Below the pieces are notes generated by a model. It saw only the letters and a program-made list of their open reading frames with translations, was not told the DNA's origin and did no database searches. A stretch of DNA of 64,000 nucleotides from Enterobacter cloacae subsp. cloacae ATCC 13047 (lineage in GTDB: Bacteria > Pseudomonadota > Gammaproteobacteria > Enterobacterales > Enterobacteriaceae), in the NCBI RefSeq assembly GCF_000025565.1, contig NC_014121.1:310001-374000 (forward strand), read 5' to 3'. The position numbers and the translations under genes are program-made. This document shows positions 45,417 through 54,987 of this stretch, piece after piece (the stretch's first letter is position 1; every line of letters starts with the position of its first letter).

Positions 45417-46933
45417 AGTTGCACCGCCTGATGATGTGAGTCGTTCACGCCGGTTGCCAGCGTCATGATGTTTTCCTGAGAGATGTCGTGTCCGTGGAGC
45501 TCCCCGGCGATGCTGCCTTCACGCATGACATAGACGCGGTCGCTCATGCCCACCACTTCCGGCAGTTCGCTGGAGATCATCAAAATCGCCACGCCCTTGC
45601 GCGCCATCTGGTTCATGATGCGGTAGATTTCGCTTTTTGCGCCGACATCGACACCGCGCGTCGGTTCGTCGAGGATCAGAATACGCGGACCAATCGCCAC
45701 CCAGCGGGAGATCAGCAATTTCTGCTGATTACCGCCTGACAGACCGCCCGCGCGGACCTGTGCGTGAGGCACGCGGATATTCAGCAGGGCGATGGCATCG
45801 TCAGAAATGGACTGCGCTTTTTTGCGGTTAAGCATGCCGAAGGTGGCGTCGCGCTCCAGCGTCGCCATGGTGATGTTCTCCTGCGCCGCCAGCTCCAGGA
45901 ACAGCCCCTGCTCCTTGCGGTTCTCGGTAAGAAAACCGATCCCGTTTTCAATGGCCGCGCGCGGGGAGTGGATCACCACCGGCTCGCCGTCCACTTCAAT
46001 CATTCCGCCCGTGGCTTTACGTACGCCAAAGATGAGCTGTGCCAGCTCGGAGCGACCGGCACCGACCAGCCCCGCCAGGCCGACGATTTCCCCTGAGCGC
46101 ACCTGCAGGCTGCAGGGTTGGACTTTTTTACCGTCGGTGAGGTGATGCACGTTAAGACGCGGGCTGCCGAGCGGAATATCGCGCTCTTTGTTGAACAGAT
46201 CGCTTAAGGGGCGACCCACCATCATTTTCACCAGCTCAGACGCGTTCAGTTTGTCGCGCGTCAGGCTACCGACGTATTGCCCGTCACGCAGGACGCTGAC
46301 CCGGTCAGAGAGTTCGTACACTTCCGCCATGCGGTGGCTGATATAGATGATCGCCATCCCTTCATCCCGCAGGCGCAGGATCAGCTCAAACAGACGATGG
46401 GTTTCACGCGAGGAGAGGGCGGCAGTGGGTTCATCCATCACCAGAATGCGGCTGTTACGGTGCAGCGCGCGGGCGATTTCCACCTGCTGTTGTTCAGCGA
46501 TAGTCAGCTTCATCACCAGGTCGGTGGCGTTGAAGTTTGCACCCAGACGGTCGATGACCGCCTGAGCCTGGGCGGCCATCTCTTTACGCTGCACCAGTCC
46601 GCCGCGCGAGAGTTCGCTGCCAAGAAAGATGTTTTCCGCAACTGTCAGGTTGGGGGCGAGTTGCATCTCCTGATAGATCAGGGTAATGCCTGCGGCCAGC
46701 GCATCCTTCGGGCCTTTAATGTGATACGGCTGACCGTCAATCAGGATCTCGCCGCTGGTCGCGGTGTAGGCGCCCGCGAGGATCTTCATCAGCGTGCTTT
46801 TTCCCGCGCCGTTTTCACCCATCAGCGCGTGGATCTCACCGGGAAAGACCGTCAAATCCACACCCTTGAGCGCGTGGAAGTTGCCAAACGTTTTGGCAAT
46901 GCTGCGCATCTCCAGTACCGGGGTTCTGCTCAT
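45413..46933 (-). CDS. Sugar ABC transporter ATPase (RbsA-like, two NBDs)
   Basis: A 506-residue tandem ATPase. The first domain has Walker [15 protein letters not shown] and Walker [16 protein letters not shown]. The second has the degenerate Walker A region [14 protein letters not shown], signature [15 protein letters not shown] and Walker [19 protein letters not shown]. This pattern is normal for RbsA, AraG and MglA. First gene of the operon (ATPase, permease, binding protein, [IS], isomerase, aldolase, kinase), divergent from the hybrid kinase gene across 181 bases, which must contain the promoter. Confidence 0.95.
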   Translation of the reverse strand: MSRTPVLEMRSIAKTFGNFHALKGVDLTVFPGEIHALMGENGAGKSTLMKILAGAYTATSGEILIDGQPYHIKGPKDALAAGITLIYQEMQLAPNLTVAENIFLGSELSRGGLVQRKEMAAQAQAVIDRLGANFNATDLVMKLTIAEQQQVEIARALHRNSRILVMDEPTAALSSRETHRLFELILRLRDEGMAIIYISHRMAEVYELSDRVSVLRDGQYVGSLTRDKLNASELVKMMVGRPLSDLFNKERDIPLGSPRLNVHHLTDGKKVQPCSLQVRSGEIVGLAGLVGAGRSELAQLIFGVRKATGGMIEVDGEPVVIHSPRAAIENGIGFLTENRKEQGLFLELAAQENITMATLERDATFGMLNRKKAQSISDDAIALLNIRVPHAQVRAGGLSGGNQQKLLISRWVAIGPRILILDEPTRGVDVGAKSEIYRIMNQMARKGVAILMISSELPEVVGMSDRVYVMREGSIAGELHGHDISQENIMTLATGVNDSHHQAVQL

Positions 46934-47054
46934 GGCGGATCTCCTGTGAAGGTTGATATCTGCACTTCATCACAGGTGCGTAAATGCAAAATGTCAGAAG
47001 CCGTTCATATTTGTCATAGTTATGAATAGCTAATCGCCGTCACATTTCTCTTTT

Positions 47055-47088
47055 CCCTCTGCCTGTGGGAGAGGGCCAGGGTGAGGGC
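47055..47088 (+). repeat. Palindromic repeat, CCCTCTCCC family
   Basis: CCCTCTGCC-tgt-GGGAGAGGG followed by CCAGGGTGAGGGC. It lies 26 bases before the hybrid kinase start codon, unusual because most copies are at 3' ends; here it falls in a 5' leader. Confidence 0.78.
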
Positions 47089-47114
47089 ACCCATTTGCAG
47101 AGGAGCCCAATCCC

Positions 47115-49391
47115 ATGCCATCACGCTCGCCGTTCTTCGCCAGCGCCCGCGGTCGTCTGCTGATCTTTAATCTGTTGGTGGTGGCGGTGACGCTGATGGT
47201 CAGTGGTGTGGCGGTGCTGGGTTTTCGGCATGCCAGCCAGATCCAGGAACAGGTACAACAGCAGACGCTGGATGACATGACCGGCAGCATGAACCTCGCC
47301 CGCGATACCGCCAGCGTGGCAACCGCGGCGGTTCGGCTTTCGCAGGTGGTGGGGGCGCTGGAATACAAAGGAGAGGCCGAGAGGCTGAAGCAGACCCAAA
47401 TGGCGCTGCGGCACTCGCTGGAACAGCTCGCAGATGCGCCCTTAGCGCAGCAGGAGCCGGGGCTGGTGGCGCGCATTATTCGTCGCAGTAATGAGTTACA
47501 GCAAAGCGTGACGGGCATGCTGGAGCGCGGACAGCGGCGCCATCTGCAGCGTAACGCGCTGCTTAGCTCGCTGTATCAAAGCCAGAGCTATTTACGCCAT
47601 CTGCAGGATATTAACCGTCGGTTTGGCAGCAACATCCCGGATGCGCAGCAGCTTGCGGAAATGGACAGGTTGATTCTCGCCGCCATCGATACCCCCTCAC
47701 CGCGCGCCACCCTACAGCAGCTGGACGCCGTTACCGCAACGTTGCCCCAGCGCGCCACGCAGCCCGTGGTGAATCTTGTTCTGCCCGATTTCAACGACGA
47801 GCTACGCAGGCTTGCCCCGCTGTCAAAGCAGCTTGAGGAGAGCGACCTGGCGATAAGCTGGTATATGTTCCACATCAAGGCGCTGGTGGCGATATTAAAT
47901 AGCGATATCAATCAGTACGTTGAGCAGGTGGCGGAGGCTTCCCGGCTGCGTACGGCCCAGAGTCATCAGGAGCTGCGGTCCATCAGCGTATTTATCAGCA
48001 TATTCGCCGTACTGGCGCTGATCATCACCGGTTGCGCCTGCTGGTATATCTACCGCAATCTGGGCTCCAACCTGACGGCGATCTCCCGGGCGATGTCGCG
48101 TCTTGCCCACGGCGAGCAGGACGTTTCGGTGCCCGCGCTGCAGCGGCGTGATGAGCTGGGAGAGCTGGCTCGCGCGTTTAACGTCTTTGCCCGCAATACC
48201 GCCTCGCTGGAGCACACTACCCGTCTGCTGAAAGAGAAAACCTCCCAGATGGAGATCGACCGCATCGAGCGTCAGGGACTGGAGGAGGCGCTGCTGCACA
48301 GCCAGAAGATGAAGGCCGTTGGTCAACTGACGGGCGGGCTGGCACATGATTTCAACAACCTGCTGGCGGTGATAATCGGTAGCCTGGAGCTGACCGATCC
48401 CGACTCCAGTGATGCCCCACGTATCGCCCGCGCGCTCAATGCCGCCGAGCGCGGTGCGTTGCTGACCCAGCGTCTGCTGGCTTTTTCCCGCAAGCAATCC
48501 CTGACTCCGCATGCGGTAGAGATGAAACCGCTGCTGGAGAATCTCAGAGAGCTGATGCGCCACTCCTTGCCCGCCACCCTGAGCCTGGAGATAGAGGCTC
48601 AATCCCCGGCCTGGCCGGCGTGGATAGACGTTGGTCAGCTCGAAAACGCCATTATCAACCTGGTGATGAACGCCCGCGACGCGATGGAGGGGCAGACGGG
48701 CGTGATTAAGATCCGCACGTGGAATCAGCGCGTCACTCGCAGCGACGGACGCAGGCAGGATATGGTGGCGCTGGAGGTGATCGACCGCGGCAGCGGTATG
48801 ACGCAGGAGGTCAAATCCCGGGTGTTCGAGCCGTTCTTCACCACCAAGCAGACCGGCAGTGGCAGTGGGTTAGGGCTGTCGATGGTGTACGGTTTTGTGC
48901 GTCAGTCCGGCGGCCGCGTCGAAATTGAAAGCGCGCCGGGACAAGGCACCACCGTGCGGCTCCATCTGCCGCGCTCAACGCTGCCCGTCGTCCCTGAAGA
49001 TGAAACGCACTCTGCCACCGCATCCGCTGAAAACGAACGGCTGGTGCTGGTCCTGGAAGATGAGGCCGATGTTCGTCAGACCCTGTGCGAGCAACTGCAT
49101 CAGCTTGGCTACCTGACCCTTGAAGCGGAAAGCGGTGAGCAGGCACTGAACATGCTGGCGGCCTCGCCGGATATCGGCATGTTTATCAGTGATCTGATGC
49201 TGCCGGGCAGCCTGAGCGGGGCGGAGGTGATTAACCACGTGCGCAGCCACTACCCGCAACTGCCGGTGTTGTTGATCAGCGGTCAGGATTTACGTCCGAC
49301 GCACAACCCGCAGTTGCCGGATGTAGCGCTACTGCGCAAACCGTTTACCCGCGTACAGCTGGCGCAGGCGCTGCGGAAAATCAGCGCTTAA
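47115..49391 (+). CDS. Hybrid sensor histidine kinase
   Basis: A 758-residue membrane sensor. Order: membrane helix (about residues 14-36), periplasmic helical sensor (about 37-295), second helix (ISVFISIFAVLALIITGCAC), HAMP (about 318-372), coiled linker, HisKA box GGLAHDFNNLLAVIIGSLEL with His411, HATPase with N box (IINLVMNARDAM), G1 (VIDRGSGM) and G2 (GSGLGLSMVYG), and a C-terminal receiver with Asp693 in FISDLMLPG. No histidine phosphotransfer domain is visible. It is divergent from the sugar importer operon and probably controls it, perhaps through the OmpR-type regulator at 37728. Confidence 0.92.
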   Translation: MPSRSPFFASARGRLLIFNLLVVAVTLMVSGVAVLGFRHASQIQEQVQQQTLDDMTGSMNLARDTASVATAAVRLSQVVGALEYKGEAERLKQTQMALRHSLEQLADAPLAQQEPGLVARIIRRSNELQQSVTGMLERGQRRHLQRNALLSSLYQSQSYLRHLQDINRRFGSNIPDAQQLAEMDRLILAAIDTPSPRATLQQLDAVTATLPQRATQPVVNLVLPDFNDELRRLAPLSKQLEESDLAISWYMFHIKALVAILNSDINQYVEQVAEASRLRTAQSHQELRSISVFISIFAVLALIITGCACWYIYRNLGSNLTAISRAMSRLAHGEQDVSVPALQRRDELGELARAFNVFARNTASLEHTTRLLKEKTSQMEIDRIERQGLEEALLHSQKMKAVGQLTGGLAHDFNNLLAVIIGSLELTDPDSSDAPRIARALNAAERGALLTQRLLAFSRKQSLTPHAVEMKPLLENLRELMRHSLPATLSLEIEAQSPAWPAWIDVGQLENAIINLVMNARDAMEGQTGVIKIRTWNQRVTRSDGRRQDMVALEVIDRGSGMTQEVKSRVFEPFFTTKQTGSGSGLGLSMVYGFVRQSGGRVEIESAPGQGTTVRLHLPRSTLPVVPEDETHSATASAENERLVLVLEDEADVRQTLCEQLHQLGYLTLEAESGEQALNMLAASPDIGMFISDLMLPGSLSGAEVINHVRSHYPQLPVLLISGQDLRPTHNPQLPDVALLRKPFTRVQLAQALRKISA

Positions 49392-49481
49392 ACAGCGAAT
49401 TTAGGATTTCATCAAGAGCCTGAGTAAAGTCGGCGATGCTAATCTGCGCAAAATTTAGCGGATTAAGATATAAAGGGAATT

Positions 49482-50135
49482 ATGCCGGTACTCACAAGAG
49501 GGGACTCACAAATGATCGTGATGCCTACAACGTACAGCCCGAATACGGTTGCCAGGTCATTTACGCTCGTAGATGAATTTGAACTCTCCGGTCGGGTGTT
49601 ACATGTCATTTATGACAGCCAGACGCCCCGGGCTGCAATTATTGAAGCAGATATCGAAACCTTTGATGGCGTTCCCCGGCATCGGGTTGTTGCTGCTCTG
49701 GATTTACAGCATAAAGCCCATCTGGGAAAGGACATTATCGCAGTCGAACGATGCTGGGAAGATACTCGCGTTGTCCAGGTAGAAGGCATTTGTGTCGATC
49801 CTGCCGAACGAGACAAAGGGCTGGCGACTCGTCTCTATGAAGCGTTGGTCTTACATTGCGGCGTGACCTTAATCAGCGACTTCGAGCAATATGAGGGTGG
49901 AAAGATGCTCTGGCAGAAAATAGCCCGTGAATCCGACCAAATCGCTGTTTTTGTACTCGACACAGAGCAGGGAGCATTCTGGCCTTATGATGGCAGCAAG
50001 GTGATATATGACGGAGGATGTATTCCTGAAGACCGCATCTGGAGTCATTCTCCGGACCAAAAATGCTCCGGGATTGTGCTGGTCGCAGAGAATAAACAGC
50101 GAGTGCGTCAAATAATGGAAGCGTCGCCTCGCTAA
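49482..50135 (+). CDS. GNAT-fold acetyltransferase-like protein
   Basis: A 217-residue protein whose centre, VEGICVDPAERDKGLATRLYEALV, resembles GNAT motif A (the R-x-x-G-x-A acetyl-CoA loop). The rest is not recognised. A downstream region (ISDFEQYEGGKMLWQKIARE) resembles the C-terminal part of some phage and orphan GNAT proteins. Codon use looks more AT-rich than its neighbours, suggesting acquired DNA. The start may be 49482 (after AAAGGGAATT) or an in-frame ATG ten codons later. The substrate is unknown. Confidence 0.7.
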   Translation: MPVLTRGDSQMIVMPTTYSPNTVARSFTLVDEFELSGRVLHVIYDSQTPRAAIIEADIETFDGVPRHRVVAALDLQHKAHLGKDIIAVERCWEDTRVVQVEGICVDPAERDKGLATRLYEALVLHCGVTLISDFEQYEGGKMLWQKIARESDQIAVFVLDTEQGAFWPYDGSKVIYDGGCIPEDRIWSHSPDQKCSGIVLVAENKQRVRQIMEASPR

Positions 50136-50213
50136 AGAATTTGAGATTCCTCCGCTACCTCTCCCGTTTGCGGTTAATTACCGTAAGGCCAGTTCACCTG
50201 CGAGTCTGGCCTT

Positions 50214-50537
50214 ATGAAACGTTACTCTACCGCTCTGTTATTTGGTCTGCTGTCACTCTCCAGCCAACTGGCGCATGCCGATGTGATTGATGATGCCATT
50301 GGCAACATTCAGCAGGCGATCAACGATGCCTATAACCCCGGCAGCAGCCGCAGCAACGATGATGACGATCGTTATGACGATGACCGTCGCATTGATAGCC
50401 GTCAGTATGACGACCGCCGTCGGCAGCTTGAAGACAGACGCCGCCGTTTAGACGAGCGTCAGCGCCAGTTAGATGACGACAGACGACGCCTGGAAGAGGA
50501 TGAGCGGCGGTTAGAAGAGGATTACGATCGCGGTTAA
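50214..50537 (+). CDS. yjdP: Exported coiled-coil protein YjdP
   Basis: A 107-residue protein with signal peptide MKRYSTALLFGLLSLSSQLA cleaved near AHA-D. The mature part begins VIDDAIGNIQQAINDAYNP, then becomes a highly charged Asp/Arg/Gln/Glu segment with repeated RRRLDERQRQLDDDRRRLEE, predicted to be a long charged helix. It matches E. coli YjdP, which also lies beside phnP, and whose function is unknown. It is convergent with phnP. Confidence 0.93.
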   Translation: MKRYSTALLFGLLSLSSQLAHADVIDDAIGNIQQAINDAYNPGSSRSNDDDDRYDDDRRIDSRQYDDRRRQLEDRRRRLDERQRQLDDDRRRLEEDERRLEEDYDRG

Positions 50538-50550
50538 GTGCGGCCTGTTG

Positions 50551-50582
50551 CCCTTACCTCAACCCTCTCCCACGGGAGAGGG
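50551..50582 (-). repeat. Palindromic repeat, CCCTCTCCC family
   Basis: CCCTTACCTCAACCCTCTCC followed by CACGGGAGAGGG, an inverted-orientation copy between yjdP and the convergent phnP; it probably shapes the 3' end of the phn transcript. Confidence 0.8.
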
Positions 50583-50589
50583 AGAAAAC

Positions 50590-51348
50590 CTAATCCAGCA
50601 CCAACACCATGCCGTCATATCCCGCTTCGATGCCGTCCGGCAGCGGGTTATCCATCATCCACACGTCAAACTGATGGCTGATATGGGTCAGGATCACCTG
50701 CGGGCAGCCAATCACCTCGTTCAGTGCCACCACGGTGTTTAAATCGCAATGGTTGCGCGGCGTCTGTGGGCGCGGTTCATGGCTACAGTCGATGATCATC
50801 GCCTGTGGCTGGTTGTTGAGCAGAAATTTCACCGTTTTCTCCGGCAATCCGGCGGTATCAGAGAGCCACGCCACGCGGCTGTGGGCGGACTCCAGCAGAT
50901 AACCAAAGGTGAGCTTCGAGTGGTTGAGCGGCAGCGGCGTCACCCGCAGGCCCTGCAGCTCAAACATCACAAACGGCTCCAGCATATGGCTGAAATCCAG
51001 AATGCCCGGGTGTTTGAAGAGATCGTCACATCCGGCTTCATCCGGCGGGCCGTAAACGGGGATCGTCGCGCCAACGCCCCAGCGCAGGGGAAACAGCCCC
51101 TGAACGTGATCCATATGGTAGTGGGTCAGCAAAAACTGCTGAAAGCTGCCGGCTGGCCAGTCGTCCATCAGGTGCGGAATACCCGCGTCCAGTAGCGTCA
51201 CCGCATCATTGAATTTGACGGCCGCGCTACAGGGCCGACGACGATAATTCTCCTGCAGACGTGCCCGGCGGCATGCCGCGCAATCGCAGCCAAACACCGG
51301 GACCAGCTGGGCACTGCCGGTGCCCGTTAACGTGATGGTCAGACTCAT
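50590..51348 (-). CDS. phnP: Phosphoribosyl cyclic phosphodiesterase PhnP
   Basis: A 252-residue metallo-beta-lactamase-fold enzyme that opens 5-phospho-ribose 1,2-cyclic phosphate, the product of the C-P lyase reaction, to ribose 1,5-bisphosphate. The metal motif is [11 protein letters not shown] (HxHxDH type with Tyr in the second position), and later ligands include SDTAG and DCSH. A structural zinc site [13 protein letters not shown] is near the N-terminus. Last gene of the phn operon, 9 bases after phnO. Confidence 0.96.
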   Translation of the reverse strand: MSLTITLTGTGSAQLVPVFGCDCAACRRARLQENYRRRPCSAAVKFNDAVTLLDAGIPHLMDDWPAGSFQQFLLTHYHMDHVQGLFPLRWGVGATIPVYGPPDEAGCDDLFKHPGILDFSHMLEPFVMFELQGLRVTPLPLNHSKLTFGYLLESAHSRVAWLSDTAGLPEKTVKFLLNNQPQAMIIDCSHEPRPQTPRNHCDLNTVVALNEVIGCPQVILTHISHQFDVWMMDNPLPDGIEAGYDGMVLVLD

Positions 51349-51357
51349 CGTGCACCT

Positions 51358-51792
51358 CTACAACGGTTTGGTGAAACGAAAATGGCTCTGCGTATACCCT
51401 TCACGAACATAAAAACGGTGGGCGTCCAGCCGCCGGACGCTGGTGGAGAGCTCCGTCAGTTCCGCGCCCGCCTGCCGCGCGGTGTCCTCTGCCCATGCCA
51501 GCAGTTGGCTCCCCACTTTAAGACCACGCGCCTCGGGCATCACCACCAGCTCCTGGATTTCGCCGATCCATCTGGCGTGGTGCAGGTGAAACTGCATATG
51601 CAGGCCAATCATACCCACCACCTGTCCATTCAGCTCTGCCAGCTGATAACGCATATTGTGGTCCTGCAGATTGGCCAGATACCCGGCGTGGAACGCCTGA
51701 TGATCAAATTCGGCCTGTTTTAACTCGCAGATCAGCGCGTAAACGATTTGCGCATCATCGGCGGTGGCGGGGCGAAGCGTGCAGTCAGGCAT
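51358..51792 (-). CDS. phnO: Aminoalkylphosphonate N-acetyltransferase PhnO
   Basis: A 144-residue GNAT enzyme that acetylates aminoalkylphosphonates before C-P cleavage. Motif A is [20 protein letters not shown]. The ATG at 51792 ([10 protein letters not shown]) gives the E. coli length; the frame is open further upstream through phnN but without homology. It overlaps phnN by 8 bases. Confidence 0.95.
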   Translation of the reverse strand: MPDCTLRPATADDAQIVYALICELKQAEFDHQAFHAGYLANLQDHNMRYQLAELNGQVVGMIGLHMQFHLHHARWIGEIQELVVMPEARGLKVGSQLLAWAEDTARQAGAELTELSTSVRRLDAHRFYVREGYTQSHFRFTKPL

Positions 51793-52333
51793 GCTGTTTC
51801 TCCTTCTGACGGATAAGCGATAAAACGTTATCGACTGACTGTAGCAAACTTCCGTCGTTGTTGAGGATGTGGCAATCCGCTGGGGTATAGTGCGCTGCGC
51901 GTTCGAGCCGCTGCGCGATCTCTTTTTCGCTTTCGCGTCCGCGGCTTTGCAGGCGGCTGCGCAGGACATCCGGCGAAACCTGCAGACAGACCGGCAGCAG
52001 CGCCGAGGCATACCGGGCGCGTGCCTGGGGAAGATGCGCACGAGAGCCGTTGACCAGCACGTCAAAACCCGCGTGTAGCCACAGGTCGATCTCAATACCG
52101 ATCCCGTAGTAGTAGCCGTTGGCGTGCCAGCTGAGCGCCAGCAGATTCTGCCCGGCGCGAGTGAAAAATTCCTGTTCGCTCAGGGCGATATGGTTTTCAC
52201 TACCGGCATTCGCCGCCCGGGTAATATAGCGATGTGCGACCAGCAGCTGCGGGTGTTCCCGCTGCCGTAAGGCGGACAGCAGGCTGTCCTTCCCGGAGCC
52301 GGAGGGCCCCATTAACCAGATGACTCTTCCCAT
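51785..52333 (-). CDS. phnN: Ribose 1,5-bisphosphokinase PhnN
   Basis: A 182-residue guanylate-kinase-like enzyme that phosphorylates ribose 1,5-bisphosphate to PRPP. Walker A is [13 protein letters not shown]. The ATG at 52333 overlaps the phnM stop (TGATG), so translation is coupled. Confidence 0.96.
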   Translation of the reverse strand: MGRVIWLMGPSGSGKDSLLSALRQREHPQLLVAHRYITRAANAGSENHIALSEQEFFTRAGQNLLALSWHANGYYYGIGIEIDLWLHAGFDVLVNGSRAHLPQARARYASALLPVCLQVSPDVLRSRLQSRGRESEKEIAQRLERAAHYTPADCHILNNDGSLLQSVDNVLSLIRQKEKQHA

Positions 52334-53469
52334 CAGAACACCCGTTTTCCCTGACGCCAGACGTGGTCGATATGGATGTGCTCGCCCTTACGGTGGGCCA
52401 GCACCAGATCCGCCCGTTTTCCTTCGGCTATCTCGCCCCTGTCGTGAAGATTAAGCGCCGATGCCGGGTTCTTCGTTACCAGGCGAATCGCCTGCGACAG
52501 CGTGAAGCAGTTGCTGTCGTCATCCGCGACACGGAAGGCGGCGTCCAGCAGGCTGGCGGGGTAGTAGTCGGAAGAGAGGATATCCAGCAGACCGAGCGAG
52601 GCGAGCTTGCTTGCCGCCACGTTGCCGGAATGCGAGCCGCCGCGCACGATGTTCGGTGCCCCCATCAGCACGTTCATGCCATGCGCGCGGGAGGCTTCTG
52701 CCGCCTCAAACGTGGTAGGAAATTCAGCGATCACGCTGCCAAGCTGGTGGGATTCGCGGACATGGTTGTGCGTGGCATCATCATGGCTGGCCAGCGCGAT
52801 GTTACGGTCCCGGCACATTGCGGCAATCGAAACACGGTTCGGCTGTGACCACTGTGCCGCCAGCGCCAGCTGCTCTTCCTCGTAGCGCGCCATCTCCACA
52901 TCGTTAAGAGAATATTTGCCCTGGTAATACTCGCGGTATTTTTCGAGGCTGGCGAACTGGCGCTGCCCCGGCGAGTGGTCCATCAACGAGACCAGCGACA
53001 CTGGCTCGCGGTCTACCAGCTTTTCAAACAGCGGCAGGGTGGTGTGATGCGGCAACTCGCAGCGCAGGTGCAGGCGATGTTCGGCGCGGTTAAGACCGCG
53101 CTTTTGCGTCTCTTCCACGGCGTTGATCATCTTTTCCAGATTCTCCAGCCGATCGCCGCCGTCGCGTACGTCACCAATCGCCACCGCATCCAGCACGGTG
53201 GTGATGCCGCTGGCAACCATCAGCGCGTCGTGGCTGCTCATCGCCGAATGGGCGGGCCAGTCCACCTTCGGCCGTGGGGTGAAGAATTTATCCAGATTAT
53301 CGGTGTGCAGCTCAATCAGCCCTGGCAGCAGCCAGCCGCCTTCGCCGTCCATCGCTTCGGGCAAATGGCTTCGGGTTTCGGCATACGCGCGGATCGCGCC
53401 GTCGCGGATCTCAATCGAGCCGTTGATGACCTCATCTTCCAGCACCAGCCTGACGTTATTGATAATCAT
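52333..53469 (-). CDS. phnM: RPnTP hydrolase PhnM
   Basis: A 378-residue amidohydrolase-superfamily enzyme that removes pyrophosphate from alpha-D-ribose 1-methylphosphonate 5-triphosphate. The beta-barrel metal motif appears as [15 protein letters not shown] (E-x-H-x-D in place of HxH), as in known PhnM proteins; further ligands lie in [11 protein letters not shown]. It overlaps phnL by 4 bases. Confidence 0.96.
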   Translation of the reverse strand: MIINNVRLVLEDEVINGSIEIRDGAIRAYAETRSHLPEAMDGEGGWLLPGLIELHTDNLDKFFTPRPKVDWPAHSAMSSHDALMVASGITTVLDAVAIGDVRDGGDRLENLEKMINAVEETQKRGLNRAEHRLHLRCELPHHTTLPLFEKLVDREPVSLVSLMDHSPGQRQFASLEKYREYYQGKYSLNDVEMARYEEEQLALAAQWSQPNRVSIAAMCRDRNIALASHDDATHNHVRESHQLGSVIAEFPTTFEAAEASRAHGMNVLMGAPNIVRGGSHSGNVAASKLASLGLLDILSSDYYPASLLDAAFRVADDDSNCFTLSQAIRLVTKNPASALNLHDRGEIAEGKRADLVLAHRKGEHIHIDHVWRQGKRVF

Positions 53470-54146
53470 ACGTTTGTCCCCATCGGGTGCAATCTGTCCG
53501 CCACGCGGTTGCGAACGCTCTCGTCGTGGAAGATCCCGACGATCGCCGCGCCGCGCGCTTTGGCCTGTTCGATCAGTTCCACCACTGCCGCGCTGTTTTT
53601 GCTGTCGAGCGAAGCGGTGGGTTCATCAAGAAGTAAAATCGGGTAGTCGACGATAAACCCGCGAGCGATATTCACGCGCTGCTGCTCGCCGCCGGAAAAG
53701 GTCGACGGGGCAAGATGCCAGAGGCGCTCGGGCACATTGAGGCGCGTCAGCAGGCTGGCGGCTTTGGCGGCGCAGGTTTCGCGCGGCACGCCGAGATCCA
53801 GCAGCGGCTGCATGACCACATCCAGAGCGGAGATCCGCGGGATCACCCGCAGAAACTGGCTCACCCAGCCGATCGTCGAGCGGCGGACTTCCAACACCTT
53901 ACGCGCGGGGGCCTGAACCAGGTCGACCCATTCATCGGCATGGCGAATATGAATGTGCCCCTCGTCCGGCAGATAGTTGGCGTACAGGGAGCGCAGCAGG
54001 GTGGATTTTCCGCTGCCGGAGTGGCCGTGCAGCACCACGCATTCGCCGCTGTTCACCTTCAGAGAGGCATTTTGCAGCACCGGCAGACGCACGCCGTTTT
54101 GCTGGTGGAGCACAAAGGTTTTACTTACGTTTTCTACGTGGATCAT
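53466..54146 (-). CDS. phnL: C-P lyase ABC protein PhnL
   Basis: A 226-residue ABC ATPase with Walker [17 protein letters not shown], signature [14 protein letters not shown] and Walker [16 protein letters not shown]. PhnL is required for phosphonate use and docks on the C-P lyase core; it is not a transporter component. It is separated from phnK by 85 bases containing REP elements, the largest internal gap of phnG-phnP. Confidence 0.96.
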   Translation of the reverse strand: MIHVENVSKTFVLHQQNGVRLPVLQNASLKVNSGECVVLHGHSGSGKSTLLRSLYANYLPDEGHIHIRHADEWVDLVQAPARKVLEVRRSTIGWVSQFLRVIPRISALDVVMQPLLDLGVPRETCAAKAASLLTRLNVPERLWHLAPSTFSGGEQQRVNIARGFIVDYPILLLDEPTASLDSKNSAAVVELIEQAKARGAAIVGIFHDESVRNRVADRLHPMGTNV

Positions 54147-54167
54147 TTTGGCCTCGTGGCGTTTTCT

Positions 54168-54230
54168 TGCCGGGTGGCGCTTCGCTTACCCGGCCTACAA
54201 GGTACGGCGTTCGTTTTGCCGGGTGGCGCC
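54168..54230. repeat. REP elements between phnK and phnL
   Basis: TGCCGGGTGGCGCTTCGCTTA and ACCCGGCCTAC (54168-54198) form one complete REP. A second, partial copy (TGCCGGGTGGCGCC, 54218-54230) abuts the phnK stop codon. They split an operon whose other neighbours overlap or nearly touch. Confidence 0.85.
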
Positions 54231-54231
54231 C

Positions 54232-54987
54232 TCAATTCTGCAACACGGATGACACCAGCAGCTGGGTGTAAGGATGGAGCGGATCGTCGAGCACGCGGTC
54301 GGTTAACCCACTTTCCACCACCTGACCCTGCTTCATTACCAGCAGACGGTCTGCCAGCAGGCGAGCGACGCCCAGATCATGGGTGACAATCACCACCGCC
54401 AGGTTCAGCTCCACCACCAGGCCGCGCAGCAGGTCGAGCAGGCGCGCCTGCACTGAGACGTCCAGCCCACCGGTGGGTTCATCCATAAACACCAGCTTCG
54501 GGTGGGTGACCAAGTTACGGGCGATCTGCAGACGCTGCTGCATGCCGCCGGAGAAGGTGGTGGGCAAATCGTCGATGCGCGAGGCGGGGATCTCCACATC
54601 GGTCAGCCAGCGCTGTGCGGTTTCCCGGATGTTGCCGTAGTGCCGCGCGCCGGTCGCCATCAGCCGTTCGCCGATATTGCCTCCCGCCGAGACCTGACGA
54701 CGCAGCCCGTCCAGCGGATGCTGATGTACCACGCCCCATTCGGTGCGCAGCAGGCGGCGGCGTTCAGCCTCGCTCATGCCATAGAGGGAGGCGCCCTCAT
54801 ACAAAATCTCGCCGTTCTGCGGGGCCAGGCGCGCGGAGATGGACTTCAGCAGGGTGGTTTTACCCGAACCGGATTCACCGACAATCCCCAGCACCTCGCC
54901 CGGCCACAGCTCGAACGAGACGTCGCTGAAGCCTTTGCCCGGCGCGTAAAGGTGGGTCAGGTTGTTCACTGAAAGCAGCGGTTTCAT
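54232..54987 (-). CDS. phnK: C-P lyase ABC protein PhnK
   Basis: A 251-residue ABC ATPase with Walker A GESGSGKTTLLKSI, signature FSGGMQQRLQIARN and Walker B LVFMDEPTGGLDVS. In E. coli PhnK binds the PhnJ subunit of the PhnGHIJ core complex. It overlaps phnJ by 4 bases. Confidence 0.97.
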   Translation of the reverse strand: MKPLLSVNNLTHLYAPGKGFSDVSFELWPGEVLGIVGESGSGKTTLLKSISARLAPQNGEILYEGASLYGMSEAERRRLLRTEWGVVHQHPLDGLRRQVSAGGNIGERLMATGARHYGNIRETAQRWLTDVEIPASRIDDLPTTFSGGMQQRLQIARNLVTHPKLVFMDEPTGGLDVSVQARLLDLLRGLVVELNLAVVIVTHDLGVARLLADRLLVMKQGQVVESGLTDRVLDDPLHPYTQLLVSSVLQN

